DNA from: CADEDV01 sp036383515
GTDB taxonomy: Bacteria > Bacteroidota > Bacteroidia > Chitinophagales > Chitinophagaceae
DNA: 64,000 bases
Reading direction: 5' to 3'
Assembly (NCBI GenBank): GCA_036383515.1
Contig: DASVOE010000113.1
Coordinates: 1 to 64,000 of the forward strand
Part shown: positions 36,373-45,328 of the stretch, in pieces
Layout of the letters: every line of letters begins with the position of its first letter
Position numbering within the stretch: the stretch's first letter is position 1
Position numbers and translations under genes: made by a program
Notes under the pieces: generated by a model
The model's input: the letters and a program-made list of their open reading frames with translations, nothing else
What the model was told of the DNA's origin: nothing
The model's database searches: none

Positions 36373-37638
36373 ATGAAACTAGTTTTACACTCGTTCTGGA
36401 AATTACATTTCCTCGTGATGTTGCTGTTAGCCCTAACGAATGCTGGTTCCGCCCATGCACAGGTAAATGCATATATCTTTAGTACTACCACGGATAATAT
36501 CCTGGAAGTTGGAAGTTTTACTACTTTATTGGGTGCCGGAATGGATGATGAGGTTTCGGCCGAAACCAATATCGGGTTTACCTTCAAATATGGAGGAACT
36601 GATTATACCACTTTCAGTGCAACCTCCAATGGTCTTCTTAAACTGGGAGGCTTGGCCCCGGTTTCTTACAACAACGTCACAGCACCCTTAACAGGTCCCT
36701 TTCTTTTACCTTATTGGGACGACAACGTTACCGATAATGATGGTAATGTGCAGTATTTATTACAAGGTGTCCCCGGAAGCAGGAAATTGGTGATCGAGTA
36801 TAATCTTTCTTCCTGGTCATATCAGGGCACCGCCGACAAACATTTTCAGATATGGTTGTTCGAAGCTACCAACGAGATCAGGTTTGTGTATGGAGACGGC
36901 AATAATATGAATGCCGATTTTACAACGGCTATCTTAACCAACGGGACCACTGATTTTATCAGTGTGAATACTTCTTTACATGCATCCAGTAACCTTGACC
37001 AGGTGGATAACAATACTGAATGGCCCGGTGCTGGAAGAGCATATAGTTTTATGAAGGGTGCTACATTACCCGTTACCTTTTTGAACTTTAGTGGTTATAA
37101 AGATGGTAACCGCAACCAGCTGCAATGGGCAACGGCCACTGAGCTCAACAACCTTGGCTTTGAAGTGCAGCGTTCAGCGGATGGCATCAATTATTCACCG
37201 GTTGGCTTTGTCAATTCACAGGCATCCGGAGGTAATAGCACAAGTGCATTGAATTACAGGTTTACGGATAATAATGTAACAGGTAGCAGGCAATACTATC
37301 GCCTCCGCCAGGTGGATATTGATAACCGTAGCAAATTGAGCAGTATTGTATTGGTAGATGGCGACAAGCCAGTATTGTTAAAAGTGGAAGGAACATTCCC
37401 GAACCCCGCCACTACAACAATTAATCTGCAGATCGCTTCACCGGGCAAGGGAAAAGTTACGGCCTCCTTAAGCGATATGACCGGGAAAATGGTAATGCAG
37501 AAAATAATAAATGTGGAAGCCGGCCGGAATATTGTTCCGATTGACGTTAGCCAGCTTGCCAATAACTCCTACCTGTTAAAAGTGACCGATGCAACTGGTG
37601 CCAGTTATGAATCGTTAAAGGTGATGATAATTAAATAA
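36373..37638 (+). CDS. Secreted protein with T9SS type A sorting domain
   Basis: From ATG 36373 this is a 421-residue exported protein: signal peptide MKLVLHSFWKLHFLVMLLL ending near AHAQVNAYI, a beta-rich domain of about 215 residues (TNIGFTFKYGGTDYTTF, WLFEATNEIRFVYGDG), then LQWATATELNNLGFEVQRSADG (the fibronectin-like linker common before the sorting domain). The C-terminal domain VEGTFPNPATTTINL through SYESLKVMIIK is the T9SS type A signal. The N-terminal domain is not assigned. I chose this start over ATG 36319 because it gives a clean signal peptide. It is followed by a perfect hairpin terminator. Confidence 0.86.
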   Translation: MKLVLHSFWKLHFLVMLLLALTNAGSAHAQVNAYIFSTTTDNILEVGSFTTLLGAGMDDEVSAETNIGFTFKYGGTDYTTFSATSNGLLKLGGLAPVSYNNVTAPLTGPFLLPYWDDNVTDNDGNVQYLLQGVPGSRKLVIEYNLSSWSYQGTADKHFQIWLFEATNEIRFVYGDGNNMNADFTTAILTNGTTDFISVNTSLHASSNLDQVDNNTEWPGAGRAYSFMKGATLPVTFLNFSGYKDGNRNQLQWATATELNNLGFEVQRSADGINYSPVGFVNSQASGGNSTSALNYRFTDNNVTGSRQYYRLRQVDIDNRSKLSSIVLVDGDKPVLLKVEGTFPNPATTTINLQIASPGKGKVTASLSDMTGKMVMQKIINVEAGRNIVPIDVSQLANNSYLLKVTDATGASYESLKVMIIK

Positions 37639-37682
37639 AGTTGTTAGTGCTGTTGCATGACCACACGCAACGCAACTTAAAT

Positions 37683-37720
37683 AATAGCCATGATTCGTTG
37701 AAACACGAATCATGGCTATT
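37683..37720 (+). terminator. Perfect 16-bp hairpin terminator
   Basis: The arms 37683-37698 and 37705-37720 are exact complements with a 6-base loop (TGAAAC), followed by TGCTTTTGAT. It lies 45 bases after the T9SS gene and before the GH5 gene's 3' end, so it may stop transcription from both sides. Confidence 0.75.
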
Positions 37721-37795
37721 TGCTTTTGATGACATGACAGCAATCTTTTTAGACAAAGGCGTGAAGCAAATCTAAAGATTGGTGTTACTACTATT

Positions 37796-39022
37796 TCAAT
37801 TTTTCCCCAGCCCGAGTGCTTTGATATATCCGTCGTTGGGTGTACAGTTACTGTAAGTGCAATTAATTAAAAAATCGTTCAATGCCTGTTTTATATTGGT
37901 AACACTTGCCGGGCGAAGCTTACGAATAGCTTCAAAATTTCTTTTTATAGTATCCGCATATTGAATGATCTCTTTATAATGTTCTGGCATTTTAAACTCA
38001 ACAATGCCGGCTTTGTTTTCCATTTTCTTATAGGGCCAGAAATGCCAGCCGATATTATGCTGTTCGAGCAATACCCGGAAGTTCATTACCCACTCATCTT
38101 TATTCTCCCCCGTTTCGCCGCAATAGATAGGCACATTATATTTATCGCGGAAGTTGAGATAATCCTGTACCACATCTACGGTGGTTGCCGTCCAGTATTT
38201 ATGAAAAGTATACACGAGCTTTTTATCAAACGGTTCGCCGAATATCTTGAAGTTGGAATTCCACTGCGCTCCTCCTAAAAAAATAAGATGATTAGGATCT
38301 GAAACACGAATGGCTTTTGTTATTTGTTTATACAACGGTTCCAGCAGGGGATTGAAATGAGTCACATCAAAATAATGAGCAATGGGTTCATTCAGCAGAT
38401 CATAACCTAATACGGTTGTTTCATTTTTATACCGCTTTGCAATTTTTCCCCAGGTGTCAATGGTTAATTGCCGGCTTGCGGCATTATCAAATAAAAAAGG
38501 ATAGCCCCAGCTATTGTCAATATTATCGCCGGTTTGTCCGCCGGGAGCACAGTGCATATCCAATAATACATATAAGCCTTCTTTTTTGCACCAACTGATC
38601 ACTTTATCCAATAACTGGAAACCTCTTGCTTCTCCCCTTCCTCCCATATAATCTTCGTCGGTAAAAAGGCGGTAATCAAAAGGCACACGAAGAGAGTTCA
38701 TGCCAATTGTTTTCAGGTAATGTATATCTGCAGCAGTAATATAACTGTCGAGGTATTTTTTCCAGAAAATCTTTACTTCGTCCGGCCCAATGAGTTCCGT
38801 TAATGTTTGGTCGATCAGCCGCGGCGAAGTGGCGTGTTTGAACTTAAACATATACCCTTCCGGCACTAACCAGTTACCCAGGTTTGTCCCTTTCATTAAA
38901 AAGGGTTTGCCATCGGTGCCAATGATCTCTTTTCCTTTTACAGAAATAAATTTCGAAGGCTGGGCCTGCAAATAAGAAATGGTTATAACCGGTAATAAAA
39001 AGAAGCAAATAAGTTTTTTCAT
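37796..39022 (-). CDS. Secreted glycoside hydrolase family 5 enzyme
   Basis: This 408-residue exported hydrolase has a signal peptide (ends near LQAQPSKF) and a GH5 barrel: LMKGTNLGNWLVPEGYM, SLRVPFDYRLF, VLLDMHCAPGGQTGDN, the acid/base Glu in GYDLLNEPIAHYF, and the nucleophile Glu in IYCGETGE. The Asn-Glu-Pro and GETGE pairing is diagnostic of clan GH-A. It probably cleaves beta-glucans or mannans, but subfamily and substrate are not clear. There is no T9SS domain, so it is periplasmic or surface-associated by another route. Transcription is convergent with the T9SS gene. Confidence 0.88.
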   Translation of the reverse strand: MKKLICFFLLPVITISYLQAQPSKFISVKGKEIIGTDGKPFLMKGTNLGNWLVPEGYMFKFKHATSPRLIDQTLTELIGPDEVKIFWKKYLDSYITAADIHYLKTIGMNSLRVPFDYRLFTDEDYMGGRGEARGFQLLDKVISWCKKEGLYVLLDMHCAPGGQTGDNIDNSWGYPFLFDNAASRQLTIDTWGKIAKRYKNETTVLGYDLLNEPIAHYFDVTHFNPLLEPLYKQITKAIRVSDPNHLIFLGGAQWNSNFKIFGEPFDKKLVYTFHKYWTATTVDVVQDYLNFRDKYNVPIYCGETGENKDEWVMNFRVLLEQHNIGWHFWPYKKMENKAGIVEFKMPEHYKEIIQYADTIKRNFEAIRKLRPASVTNIKQALNDFLINCTYSNCTPNDGYIKALGLGKN

Positions 39023-39349
39023 ATCAATGAATAAAATGGTGGGTATAAAGATAACAGCTTAGTGACGATTAACTTTTCTGGTTTTGCTGATGGGTCTTAC
39101 AGGCTGGAAGAGTTTCATAAAGCATTCACGATATTTAGTAAAGGAGAACACAAAAGGAAAGTAGCAATAACAATGTGAGAACAGGTGTTTTTCAGCTGGT
39201 GAAAACGCCGAAGCCGGTTCAGCGTTTTCAATTCTTTAACCTGTTCCTTCCTGCCGGATACAAACAATATTTTTTAATTGATCAAAGAAAAAATATTTTA
39301 TTTTTAATACATCTCCCACACCAGCTTACCAGAACTAAACAAATAAGCC
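39023..39349. other. Intergenic region, no gene seen
   Basis: This 327-base region contains imperfect inverted sequence (AAAACGC near 39198 and GCGTTTT near 39221) and a loose GGTGTTTTTC/GAAAACGCC arrangement that recalls the hairpin family at 27072 but is not a convincing member. The GH5 start side shows no clear -7 element. Confidence 0.4.
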
Positions 39350-39754
39350 ATGCGTTTTTTTGTAGCCAATTTTAAATGGGTCATGCTCGTTTCCGGGCTA
39401 TTAACCTGCACTATGTTTTTGGGATTGTTTTTGCCACAAGCGTCGGTTCAATCCAACTTTGACGAAACCATTGAAGGAACTGTGACAGCTATCATCGTCC
39501 GTAACTGGGCAGCGTTGATCGGGCTGATGGGTATTATGCTGATCTACGGAGCATTCAATATAACGGTGAGGCGATTCTCACTGGTCATTGCCGGTATAAG
39601 TAAAATTATATTCATCATCCTGGTATTATCCTCCGGCGAATCCTATTTCGGTCTTGGAGCAGGCACTGCCGTCATTGTTGATTCGATTATGGTAGTCTTG
39701 TTTATCATCTATCTGCTGTCGGCACGGTTATCCTCTCTTACTACCCATTCATAA
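39350..39754 (+). CDS. Hypothetical four-helix membrane protein
   Basis: This 134-residue protein has four hydrophobic segments: MRFFVANFKWVMLVSGLLTCTMFLGLF, a second near 50-70 with NWAALIGLMGIMLIYGAF, a third near 76-95 and a fourth near 103-125. The loop between helices 1 and 2 carries FDETIEGTVTAIIVRNW. I do not recognise a family. The layout resembles small Bacteroidota membrane proteins of unknown role. It precedes the ArsR/SRPBCC operon but has its own separate upstream region. Confidence 0.65.
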   Translation: MRFFVANFKWVMLVSGLLTCTMFLGLFLPQASVQSNFDETIEGTVTAIIVRNWAALIGLMGIMLIYGAFNITVRRFSLVIAGISKIIFIILVLSSGESYFGLGAGTAVIVDSIMVVLFIIYLLSARLSSLTTHS

Positions 39755-39865
39755 AAATTAAAAATAGAGAAAGCGTTATTTTTTTGCCGGCCTTCCCAAA
39801 ATAACCCTCATAGCCGGTGTGACTAAGGAGTAAACTGCGGTTCCAATATAAAGTTGAAAAAATAT

Positions 39866-39913
39866 TTTGTGAACCCGATAAGTTGCACTTATATTTGCAA
39901 CCGAATAGTTGCA
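39866..39913 (+). promoter_or_regulatory. Promoter and probable ArsR-type operator
   Basis: TTTG at 39866-39869 and TATATTTG at 39890-39897 are 20 bases apart, an excellent Bacteroidota promoter. Overlapping the predicted start of transcription is the inverted repeat TGCAAC (39896-39901) and GTTGCA (39908-39913). A further half-site AGTTGCAC lies at 39881-39888. Placement of three TTGCA half-sites at the promoter suggests autoregulation by the ArsR-like gene that follows. Confidence 0.6.
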
Positions 39914-39927
39914 CATAAATACCTAGT

Positions 39928-40248
39928 ATGAGAAGAGACGTTTACCAGGCCATAGCCGATCCCACCAGGAGAGCCATACTAAGCCTGATTGCTTTACAGG
40001 CCATGACACCTAATGCGCTTGCAGAACATTTCGATAGCAGCAGGCAGGCTATATCAAAGCATATAAAAATCCTTACCGAATGCCAGTTAGTGAAACAGGA
40101 ACAATCCGGGAGGGAGATCTATTATCACTTTGATCCCAAAAAATTAAAAGAAGTAGATAAATGGCTTCAGCCATTCCGGGAAATGTGGGAAACCCGGTTC
40201 AGTCAATTGGATGCCGTATTAAAAAACATTAAAAACAAAAAATCATGA
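39928..40248 (+). CDS. ArsR-family HTH transcriptional regulator
   Basis: This 106-residue winged-helix repressor starts MRRDVYQAIADPTRRAILSLI, with the HTH in LAEHFDSSRQAISKHIKILTECQLV and the wing in KQEQSGREIYYHF. It has no CxC metal site, so it fits the non-metal ArsR/SdpR-like subgroup often coupled to SRPBCC proteins. The 3' end overlaps the SRPBCC gene by four bases (ATGA). Inverted and direct TTGCA repeats around the promoter are a plausible operator. The inducer is unknown. Confidence 0.9.
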   Translation: MRRDVYQAIADPTRRAILSLIALQAMTPNALAEHFDSSRQAISKHIKILTECQLVKQEQSGREIYYHFDPKKLKEVDKWLQPFREMWETRFSQLDAVLKNIKNKKS

Positions 40249-40742
40249 TGCTTACAAAAGAAACCATCTTTACAAAAGATGAAGCCAACAAAAAAATCAA
40301 CGTAGTAAGAGAGTTTGATGCACCGCTGAACAAGGTGTGGAAAGCATGGACAGAAAGTGAATGGCTGGATCAGTGGTGGGCGCCCAAACCATGGAAAGCA
40401 AATACCCAATCAATGGATTTCCGTGATGGTGGCGTATGGTTTTATTATATGGAAGGTCCTGATGGTTCCCGGCACTATTGCAGGGCCGATTACACAAATA
40501 TTATTCCCAACAAATCATTCAATGGCCTGGATGCGTTTTGTGATGAAAACGGTACGATCAATACCGATTTCCCCCGTATGAACTGGAAGAACGTATTCAG
40601 CGCAGCAGGAACAGGAACAAAAGTAGAAGTGGAAATCAGTTTCTCCACATTGGAAGATCTTGAAAAAATTATTGAAATGGGCTTCAAAGAAGGGTTTGCT
40701 GCAGCGCATGGCAACCTTGATGAATTGCTGGCGAATAGTTAA
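40245..40742 (+). CDS. SRPBCC/AHSA1-type domain protein
   Basis: This 165-residue protein has the SRPBCC (START-like) fold: VVREFDAPLNKVWKAWTESEWLDQWWAPKPWK is the family opening, followed by DFRDGGVWFYYMEGPDG and the C-terminal helix GFKEGFAAAHGNLDELLA. Such proteins form a hydrophobic-ligand cavity and are nearly always encoded with an ArsR-type repressor, as here. It is translationally coupled to the regulator. The ligand cannot be predicted. Confidence 0.88.
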   Translation: MMLTKETIFTKDEANKKINVVREFDAPLNKVWKAWTESEWLDQWWAPKPWKANTQSMDFRDGGVWFYYMEGPDGSRHYCRADYTNIIPNKSFNGLDAFCDENGTINTDFPRMNWKNVFSAAGTGTKVEVEISFSTLEDLEKIIEMGFKEGFAAAHGNLDELLANS

Positions 40743-40774
40743 TTCCGTTATAACGGGTGATAAGTACAATTTAC

Positions 40775-40812
40775 ATATCGTGGCGGGTGTTTTCTTTCAC
40801 CCACCACGATAT
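40775..40812. terminator. Bidirectional hairpin between convergent genes
   Basis: Arms ATATCGTGGCGGGTG (40775-40789) and CACCCACCACGATAT (40798-40812) pair with one mismatch around TTTTCTTT. It sits between the 3' ends of the SRPBCC and DUF1080 genes and so could serve both. The inner GGGTG-TTTTC-CACCC layout links it to the dispersed hairpin at 27072. Confidence 0.6.
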
Positions 40813-40848
40813 AACTATGCAGCGGAGGGCACACATCCGACAGTAAAC

Positions 40849-41487
40849 CTAATCTGCCAACACCTTTACTTTAATATTCTTATAAAAGACTTTGCTGTTG
40901 GGATCATGACCCTGCAAAGCAAAAGTGCCTTCGGAGATCAAACGACCTTTCATGCCTTCATCTCTTTTTACATCAGCCGGTTCTGTATAGTCCGTTACTA
41001 ATTGTTTGTTCACCCACACCATCACTCTTTTATCTTTCACTTTAATATGCAGGGTAAACCATTCGTTATCTTTTGCATAATTTTCTTTTACATCCTGCAC
41101 CGCGTATAAACTGGCGGTTCGCCGCCAGTCAGTATGTGAATTGTTCACCTGCACTTCATATCCCTTCTTGGGCCATGAACTTTCCTGGAAAACGGTATGA
41201 AAATAAACTCCTGAATTGGAACCGGGCATCGTCATTACATCCGCTTTGAATTCAAAATTTTTAAAGGAATGATTGGCAACAGGTCCATCATAATAAAGAT
41301 GCGCCACTTTACCATTTACCACGATCATTCCATCCTCCACTTTAAAGGTGCTTGCGTTGGCGCCTACTTTCCAGCCATCCAAAGATTTGCCATCGAATAA
41401 AGATTGCCAGCCTTTTTTATGCTGGCCCGGTGGAATAAAAGATAAAAAACTAATTGCGATGATTAATCCTAAGACAACTTTTTTCAT
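40849..41487 (-). CDS. Secreted DUF1080-family (3-keto-glycoside hydrolase-like) protein
   Basis: This 212-residue exported protein has a signal peptide (MKKVVLGLIIAISFLSFIPP) and the DUF1080 jelly-roll: GWQSLFDGKSLDGWK, VNGKVAHLYYDGPVANHSFKNFEFKADV, NSGVYFHTVFQ and YEVQVNNSHTD. Family members act on 3-keto-glycosides or bind glycans, often with a GH16-like fold. It is convergent with the SRPBCC gene. The catalytic residues are not established, so substrate and activity are inferred only from the family. Confidence 0.85.
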   Translation of the reverse strand: MKKVVLGLIIAISFLSFIPPGQHKKGWQSLFDGKSLDGWKVGANASTFKVEDGMIVVNGKVAHLYYDGPVANHSFKNFEFKADVMTMPGSNSGVYFHTVFQESSWPKKGYEVQVNNSHTDWRRTASLYAVQDVKENYAKDNEWFTLHIKVKDKRVMVWVNKQLVTDYTEPADVKRDEGMKGRLISEGTFALQGHDPNSKVFYKNIKVKVLAD

Positions 41488-41711
41488 ATTCCTGTTTTAA
41501 ATTTCCCGATGAATGTTCGATGAAAATAAGTTAATTTCTTTTGCGGGCAAATAATGTTGAACAAAGAACAGAATCCTGAAGAGTGCAATGCTTTGACTTC
41601 GTTTTGCACAGGCTGCACAAAGCCGGTAGCAACATGCACTTGGCTCTATAATTGTATCCCCGTTTCCTCTTTGTAAATTCCTTAAATTGTGCAGTTGAAA
41701 AATAAATAATC

Positions 41712-42755
41712 ATGCGAATAGAAACTGATATCAAACTGGGTTTTAAAGATGTAATGATAAGACCCAAACGTTCTACGCTTAGCTCCCGTGCAGAAGTATC
41801 ACTGGTGAGGAAGTTTAAATTTTTACACGGTGGCGACAGCTGGCAGGGCATCCCCATCATGGCAGCTAATATGGACACCGTGGGTACGATGGAAATGGCC
41901 AGGGCGCTGGCAAAACACCAGTTGTTTACCGCTATACATAAACATTATTCACCGGCACAATGGAAAACATTTATGCAGGCCGGAGGGCAACATATCGTAG
42001 AAAATATTGCGATAGCCACCGGCACCACAGCAATGGATGCTGAAAAACTGGCTGTTATTTTAAAAGAAAACCCTTCACTTCGTTTTATTTGTATTGATGT
42101 AGCCAATGGTTATTCTGAAAAATTTGTAGCATTTGTAAAATCAACCCGGGAGAAAAATCCCGGCAAAGTGATCATTGCCGGGAATGTAGTTACGGGTGAA
42201 ATGGTAGAAGAGTTACTACTGGCAGGCGCCGATATTATTAAAGTAGGAATTGGCCCCGGCTCCGTTTGCACCACAAGAGTAAAAACTGGTGTGGGTTATC
42301 CGCAACTCTCCGCTATCATTGAATGTGCGGATGCAGCACATGGACTGGGCGGGCAAATCATTTCAGATGGCGGTTGTAAAGTGCCGGGAGATGTAGCCAA
42401 AGCTTTTGGCGGTGGCGCCGATTTTGTAATGCTGGGTGGCATGCTAGCCGGGCATGAAGAAAGCGGTGGCGAACTCGTAGAGAAAGAAGATGGAAGCCAG
42501 TACAAACAATTTTATGGAATGAGTTCTGAAATGGCGATGGAAAAATATTCCGGGAGTGTAGCAGAGTACCGGGCTTCGGAAGGTAAGACCACGCAGATAC
42601 CTTACCGGGGCAACGTATCCAATACAGTATTGGATATATTGGGCGGGCTTCGTTCCACCTGCACTTATGTGGGAGCACAATCATTAAAAGAACTGACCAA
42701 GCGGACAACCTTTATCCGGGTGGAAGAGCAGCATAATGAATGGTTTTCAGAATAG
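41712..42755 (+). CDS. guaC: GMP reductase
   Basis: This 347-residue IMPDH-type barrel enzyme is the same length as E. coli GuaC. It converts GMP to IMP with NADPH in purine salvage. It starts MRIETDIKLGFKDVMIRPKRS, contains MAANMDTVGTMEMAR, and the catalytic Cys186 is in GIGPGSVCTTR. ISDGGCKVPGDVAKAFGGGADFVMLGGMLAG forms the phosphate-binding part. The CBS domains found in IMP dehydrogenase are absent, which supports GMP reductase. No second purine gene flanks it. Confidence 0.94.
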   Translation: MRIETDIKLGFKDVMIRPKRSTLSSRAEVSLVRKFKFLHGGDSWQGIPIMAANMDTVGTMEMARALAKHQLFTAIHKHYSPAQWKTFMQAGGQHIVENIAIATGTTAMDAEKLAVILKENPSLRFICIDVANGYSEKFVAFVKSTREKNPGKVIIAGNVVTGEMVEELLLAGADIIKVGIGPGSVCTTRVKTGVGYPQLSAIIECADAAHGLGGQIISDGGCKVPGDVAKAFGGGADFVMLGGMLAGHEESGGELVEKEDGSQYKQFYGMSSEMAMEKYSGSVAEYRASEGKTTQIPYRGNVSNTVLDILGGLRSTCTYVGAQSLKELTKRTTFIRVEEQHNEWFSE

Positions 42756-42787
42756 AGCTTTATAACTTCAATCATTGATTTTGTTTT

Positions 42788-43276
42788 ATGAGCAAAGAGC
42801 AGGTAAAAGATCTGTTGAAATTTCTAAAGCCATTTGATAAAGATTTAAAAGAACTTGTTCTTTGGCTGAGAGAATTCGTATGGGACCTCTATCCTACCAG
42901 CAACGAACTGATCTATGATAATTATAATGCATTGGCATTTGGATGGTCACCTACGGATAAATTGGGACATGTATTTTGCAACATCGCTGTAGGTCGTACC
43001 AGCAAGAATATCCACTTCGGTTTTTATTGGGGTTCCCAAATTAATGATCCTGAAAAATTATTGATCGGCCAGGGTAACCAGTACCGGTATGTGCTGGTGA
43101 AAAGCAGAAAAGAATTTCCTGCAACTTACCTGAAAAAATTATTGAAAGAAGCATACGCCAATTCATTGGCCAAAGTAAAAGATAAAAAGCAATTGATAGA
43201 AGGCCATACAATCACCAAATCTATCTCCACCAAAAAGAGAACATTAAAAAATATCCCGGCAACAAAAAAGAAATAA
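42788..43276 (+). CDS. DUF1801-domain protein
   Basis: This 162-residue protein has a DUF1801-like core: LKELVLWLREFVWDLYPTSNELIYDNYNALAFGW, then GHVFCNIAV and HFGFYWGSQINDPEKLLIGQGNQYRYVLV. The C-terminus is Lys/Thr-rich and presumably flexible. The family is common in Bacteroidota, and its biochemical role is not established. It precedes the PNPOx-like gene with three bases between stop and start, so the two are probably cotranscribed. Nothing in the sequence suggests a membrane or exported location. Confidence 0.72.
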   Translation: MSKEQVKDLLKFLKPFDKDLKELVLWLREFVWDLYPTSNELIYDNYNALAFGWSPTDKLGHVFCNIAVGRTSKNIHFGFYWGSQINDPEKLLIGQGNQYRYVLVKSRKEFPATYLKKLLKEAYANSLAKVKDKKQLIEGHTITKSISTKKRTLKNIPATKKK

Positions 43277-43279
43277 ATC

Positions 43280-43831
43280 ATGGGTAAATTTCATGACATT
43301 ATCAAACCGGCACACAAAGACTTTATTGAAAAGCAACATATCTTTTTTGTAAGCACGGCTCCATTAAGCGCTGAGGGAAGAGTAAATCTTTCACCTAAAG
43401 GATTAGATTGCTTCAGGGTATTGGGTGATCATAAAGTGGGTTATATGGACCTCATCAGCAGTGGCAATGAAACTTCGGCTCATACATTGGAAAACGGCCG
43501 CATCACCATCATGTTCTGCTCATTTGATGGAGCACCAAACATTCTCCGGTTGTATGGAAAAGGATTCGCTGTATTACCGGGTACAGAGGAATGGAAAGAA
43601 TATTCACCCCATTTTAAAATATATCCCAGTACACGGCAACTGATCGTTGCAACTATAGACCTGGTGCAAACTTCGTGTGGATTTGGTGTGCCGTTGTTTG
43701 AGTATTCCGGTGAAAGAGATATTCACTTTGAATGGGCAGAAAAAAAAGGAAAAGACGGGTTGTATGACTATGTACAACAAAACAACCTGAAAAGCCTCGA
43801 TGGCTTACCTACTAATCTTGGATCACAATAA
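43280..43831 (+). CDS. Pyridoxamine 5'-phosphate oxidase-like FMN-binding protein
   Basis: This 183-residue split-barrel protein has FIEKQHIFFVSTAPLSAEGRVNLSPKG (the FMN-binding beta strands of the PNPOx group), VGYMDLISSGNETSAHTLENGRITIMFCSF and ILRLYGKGFAVLPG. It lacks the C-terminal signature of true PdxH and is probably a flavin- or F420-type reductase or oxidase of unknown substrate. It is translated right after the DUF1801 gene. The 3' non-coding region contains a short copy of the repeat seen at 20865 (43909-43928). Confidence 0.82.
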   Translation: MGKFHDIIKPAHKDFIEKQHIFFVSTAPLSAEGRVNLSPKGLDCFRVLGDHKVGYMDLISSGNETSAHTLENGRITIMFCSFDGAPNILRLYGKGFAVLPGTEEWKEYSPHFKIYPSTRQLIVATIDLVQTSCGFGVPLFEYSGERDIHFEWAEKKGKDGLYDYVQQNNLKSLDGLPTNLGSQ

Positions 43832-43990
43832 GCATAGCGAACTAGACAAAACGAATTATACACAAGCAATTGGCTCCGAAGAACAAAAACTCTGTGTCAA
43901 TCCATCTAATCAGCATCATCCGTGTTCCTCTCATCATCACCATCCAAATAAAATCTTTCTGCACTCCCTGCTCTTCCTGTAAATTTGAAG

Positions 43991-45241
43991 ATGATCCGCC
44001 GGTCGTTTGAAATCATCTACAGCAGTTTTAAAATGGCGCTGCAGGAATTGTGGAAGAATAAACTCCGCACTTTTTTATCATTGTTTGGTATTACCATTGG
44101 CATCTTCTGCATCATCGGGGTGCTGGCTACGGTAAACAGTCTTGAACAAAATATACAGAACGAAGTAAAATCATTAGGTTCCAATTCAATTTATATTGAC
44201 AAGTGGGAATGGGGAGGCGGCCCGGATTACCCCTGGTGGAAATATGTGAACCGTCCTTCTCCAAAATATGAAGAGATTAAACATATCGAAGCAAGGTCTG
44301 CCAATGCCAGGTTTGTAGCATTTAAAATTGAACGATCTGATAATGTCGAATACAAAGGCAGTGTATTATCCAATGTAAAAATGTATGGTATCACTGAAGA
44401 TTTCAATAATATTCAGCCTGTTGATATTTCAGAAGGCCGGTATATCACAGCAGGAGAGTTTAGTCATGGAAATAATGCTATTGTGATAGGAAATGATATT
44501 GCCGAAAAACTTTTTGGCTCCGGGCAAATAGCAATCGGTAAGGAATTAGCAGTCCGTGGCAAAACGGTGATTGTAGTGGGAGTGATCAAAAAGCAGGGCA
44601 AGCAGATGATGGGTGGCTGGGAATTTGATCAAAGCATCATCCTGCCTTATCGTTTTGCAAGAACGATTATGGACGAAAGAAGAGCAGACCCCTTTATCAT
44701 GGTAAAAGGTCCTGATGAACTCAGTAGTAAAGCGCTGAAAGACGAACTCACTGGAACTATGAGAGCCTTGCATAAATTACCACCCACCAAAGAAGATGAT
44801 TTTTCATTGAACGATATCAATGATTTTAGTGATGCAATAAGTTCAGCATTTGCGGGGTTGAATATTGGTGGCTGGGCTATTGCTGCCTTATCACTGATCG
44901 TAGGCATGTTTGGTGTAGCTAATATCATGTTTGTTTCCGTTAGAGAACGCACCAGCCAGATCGGGTTAAAAAAAGCCATCGGCGCCAAGAAGAGAGTGAT
45001 ACTGACCGAATTTTTATTGGAATCCGCTTTTCTCTGCATCATCGGCGGACTGATCGGGTTATCATTGGTTTTTGGTTTAACAATTATTCTCACCAAAGCA
45101 TTAGCGTTTCCCGTTTTTATTTCTACTGGTTACATGATGCTGGCTATTATAATTTGTATTATCGTTGGCATCTTAGCCGGGTTCATTCCCGCCTTGCAGG
45201 CAGCGAGGATGGATCCGGTGGTAGCGATCAGAAGTAAGTAG
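43991..45241 (+). CDS. ABC transporter permease of the MacB/FtsX type
   Basis: This is a 416-residue permease. It has an N-terminal helix (FLSLFGITIGIFCIIGVLATVNSLEQNI) and a periplasmic MacB core domain (about 45-265, including VKSLGSNSIYIDKWEW). Three helices follow near the C-terminus (IAALSLIVGMFGVANIMFVSVRERTSQIGLKKAIGA, then FLLESAFLCIIGGLIGLS and MLAIIICIIVGILAGFIPA). The ERTSQIGLKKAIGA segment contacts the ATPase in this family. ATG 43991 is preferred to a TTG six bases upstream. No ATP-binding partner gene is adjacent, so the ATPase must be elsewhere. Substrate unknown. Confidence 0.85.
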   Translation: MIRRSFEIIYSSFKMALQELWKNKLRTFLSLFGITIGIFCIIGVLATVNSLEQNIQNEVKSLGSNSIYIDKWEWGGGPDYPWWKYVNRPSPKYEEIKHIEARSANARFVAFKIERSDNVEYKGSVLSNVKMYGITEDFNNIQPVDISEGRYITAGEFSHGNNAIVIGNDIAEKLFGSGQIAIGKELAVRGKTVIVVGVIKKQGKQMMGGWEFDQSIILPYRFARTIMDERRADPFIMVKGPDELSSKALKDELTGTMRALHKLPPTKEDDFSLNDINDFSDAISSAFAGLNIGGWAIAALSLIVGMFGVANIMFVSVRERTSQIGLKKAIGAKKRVILTEFLLESAFLCIIGGLIGLSLVFGLTIILTKALAFPVFISTGYMMLAIIICIIVGILAGFIPALQAARMDPVVAIRSK

Positions 45242-45328
45242 TTAATTGGTTAACCTGTTTAATAGTTTCACCATTACAAATTATTTTTGCTCTTCCAAAT
45301 TAACTAATCAACTAATTAACCACTCTAC

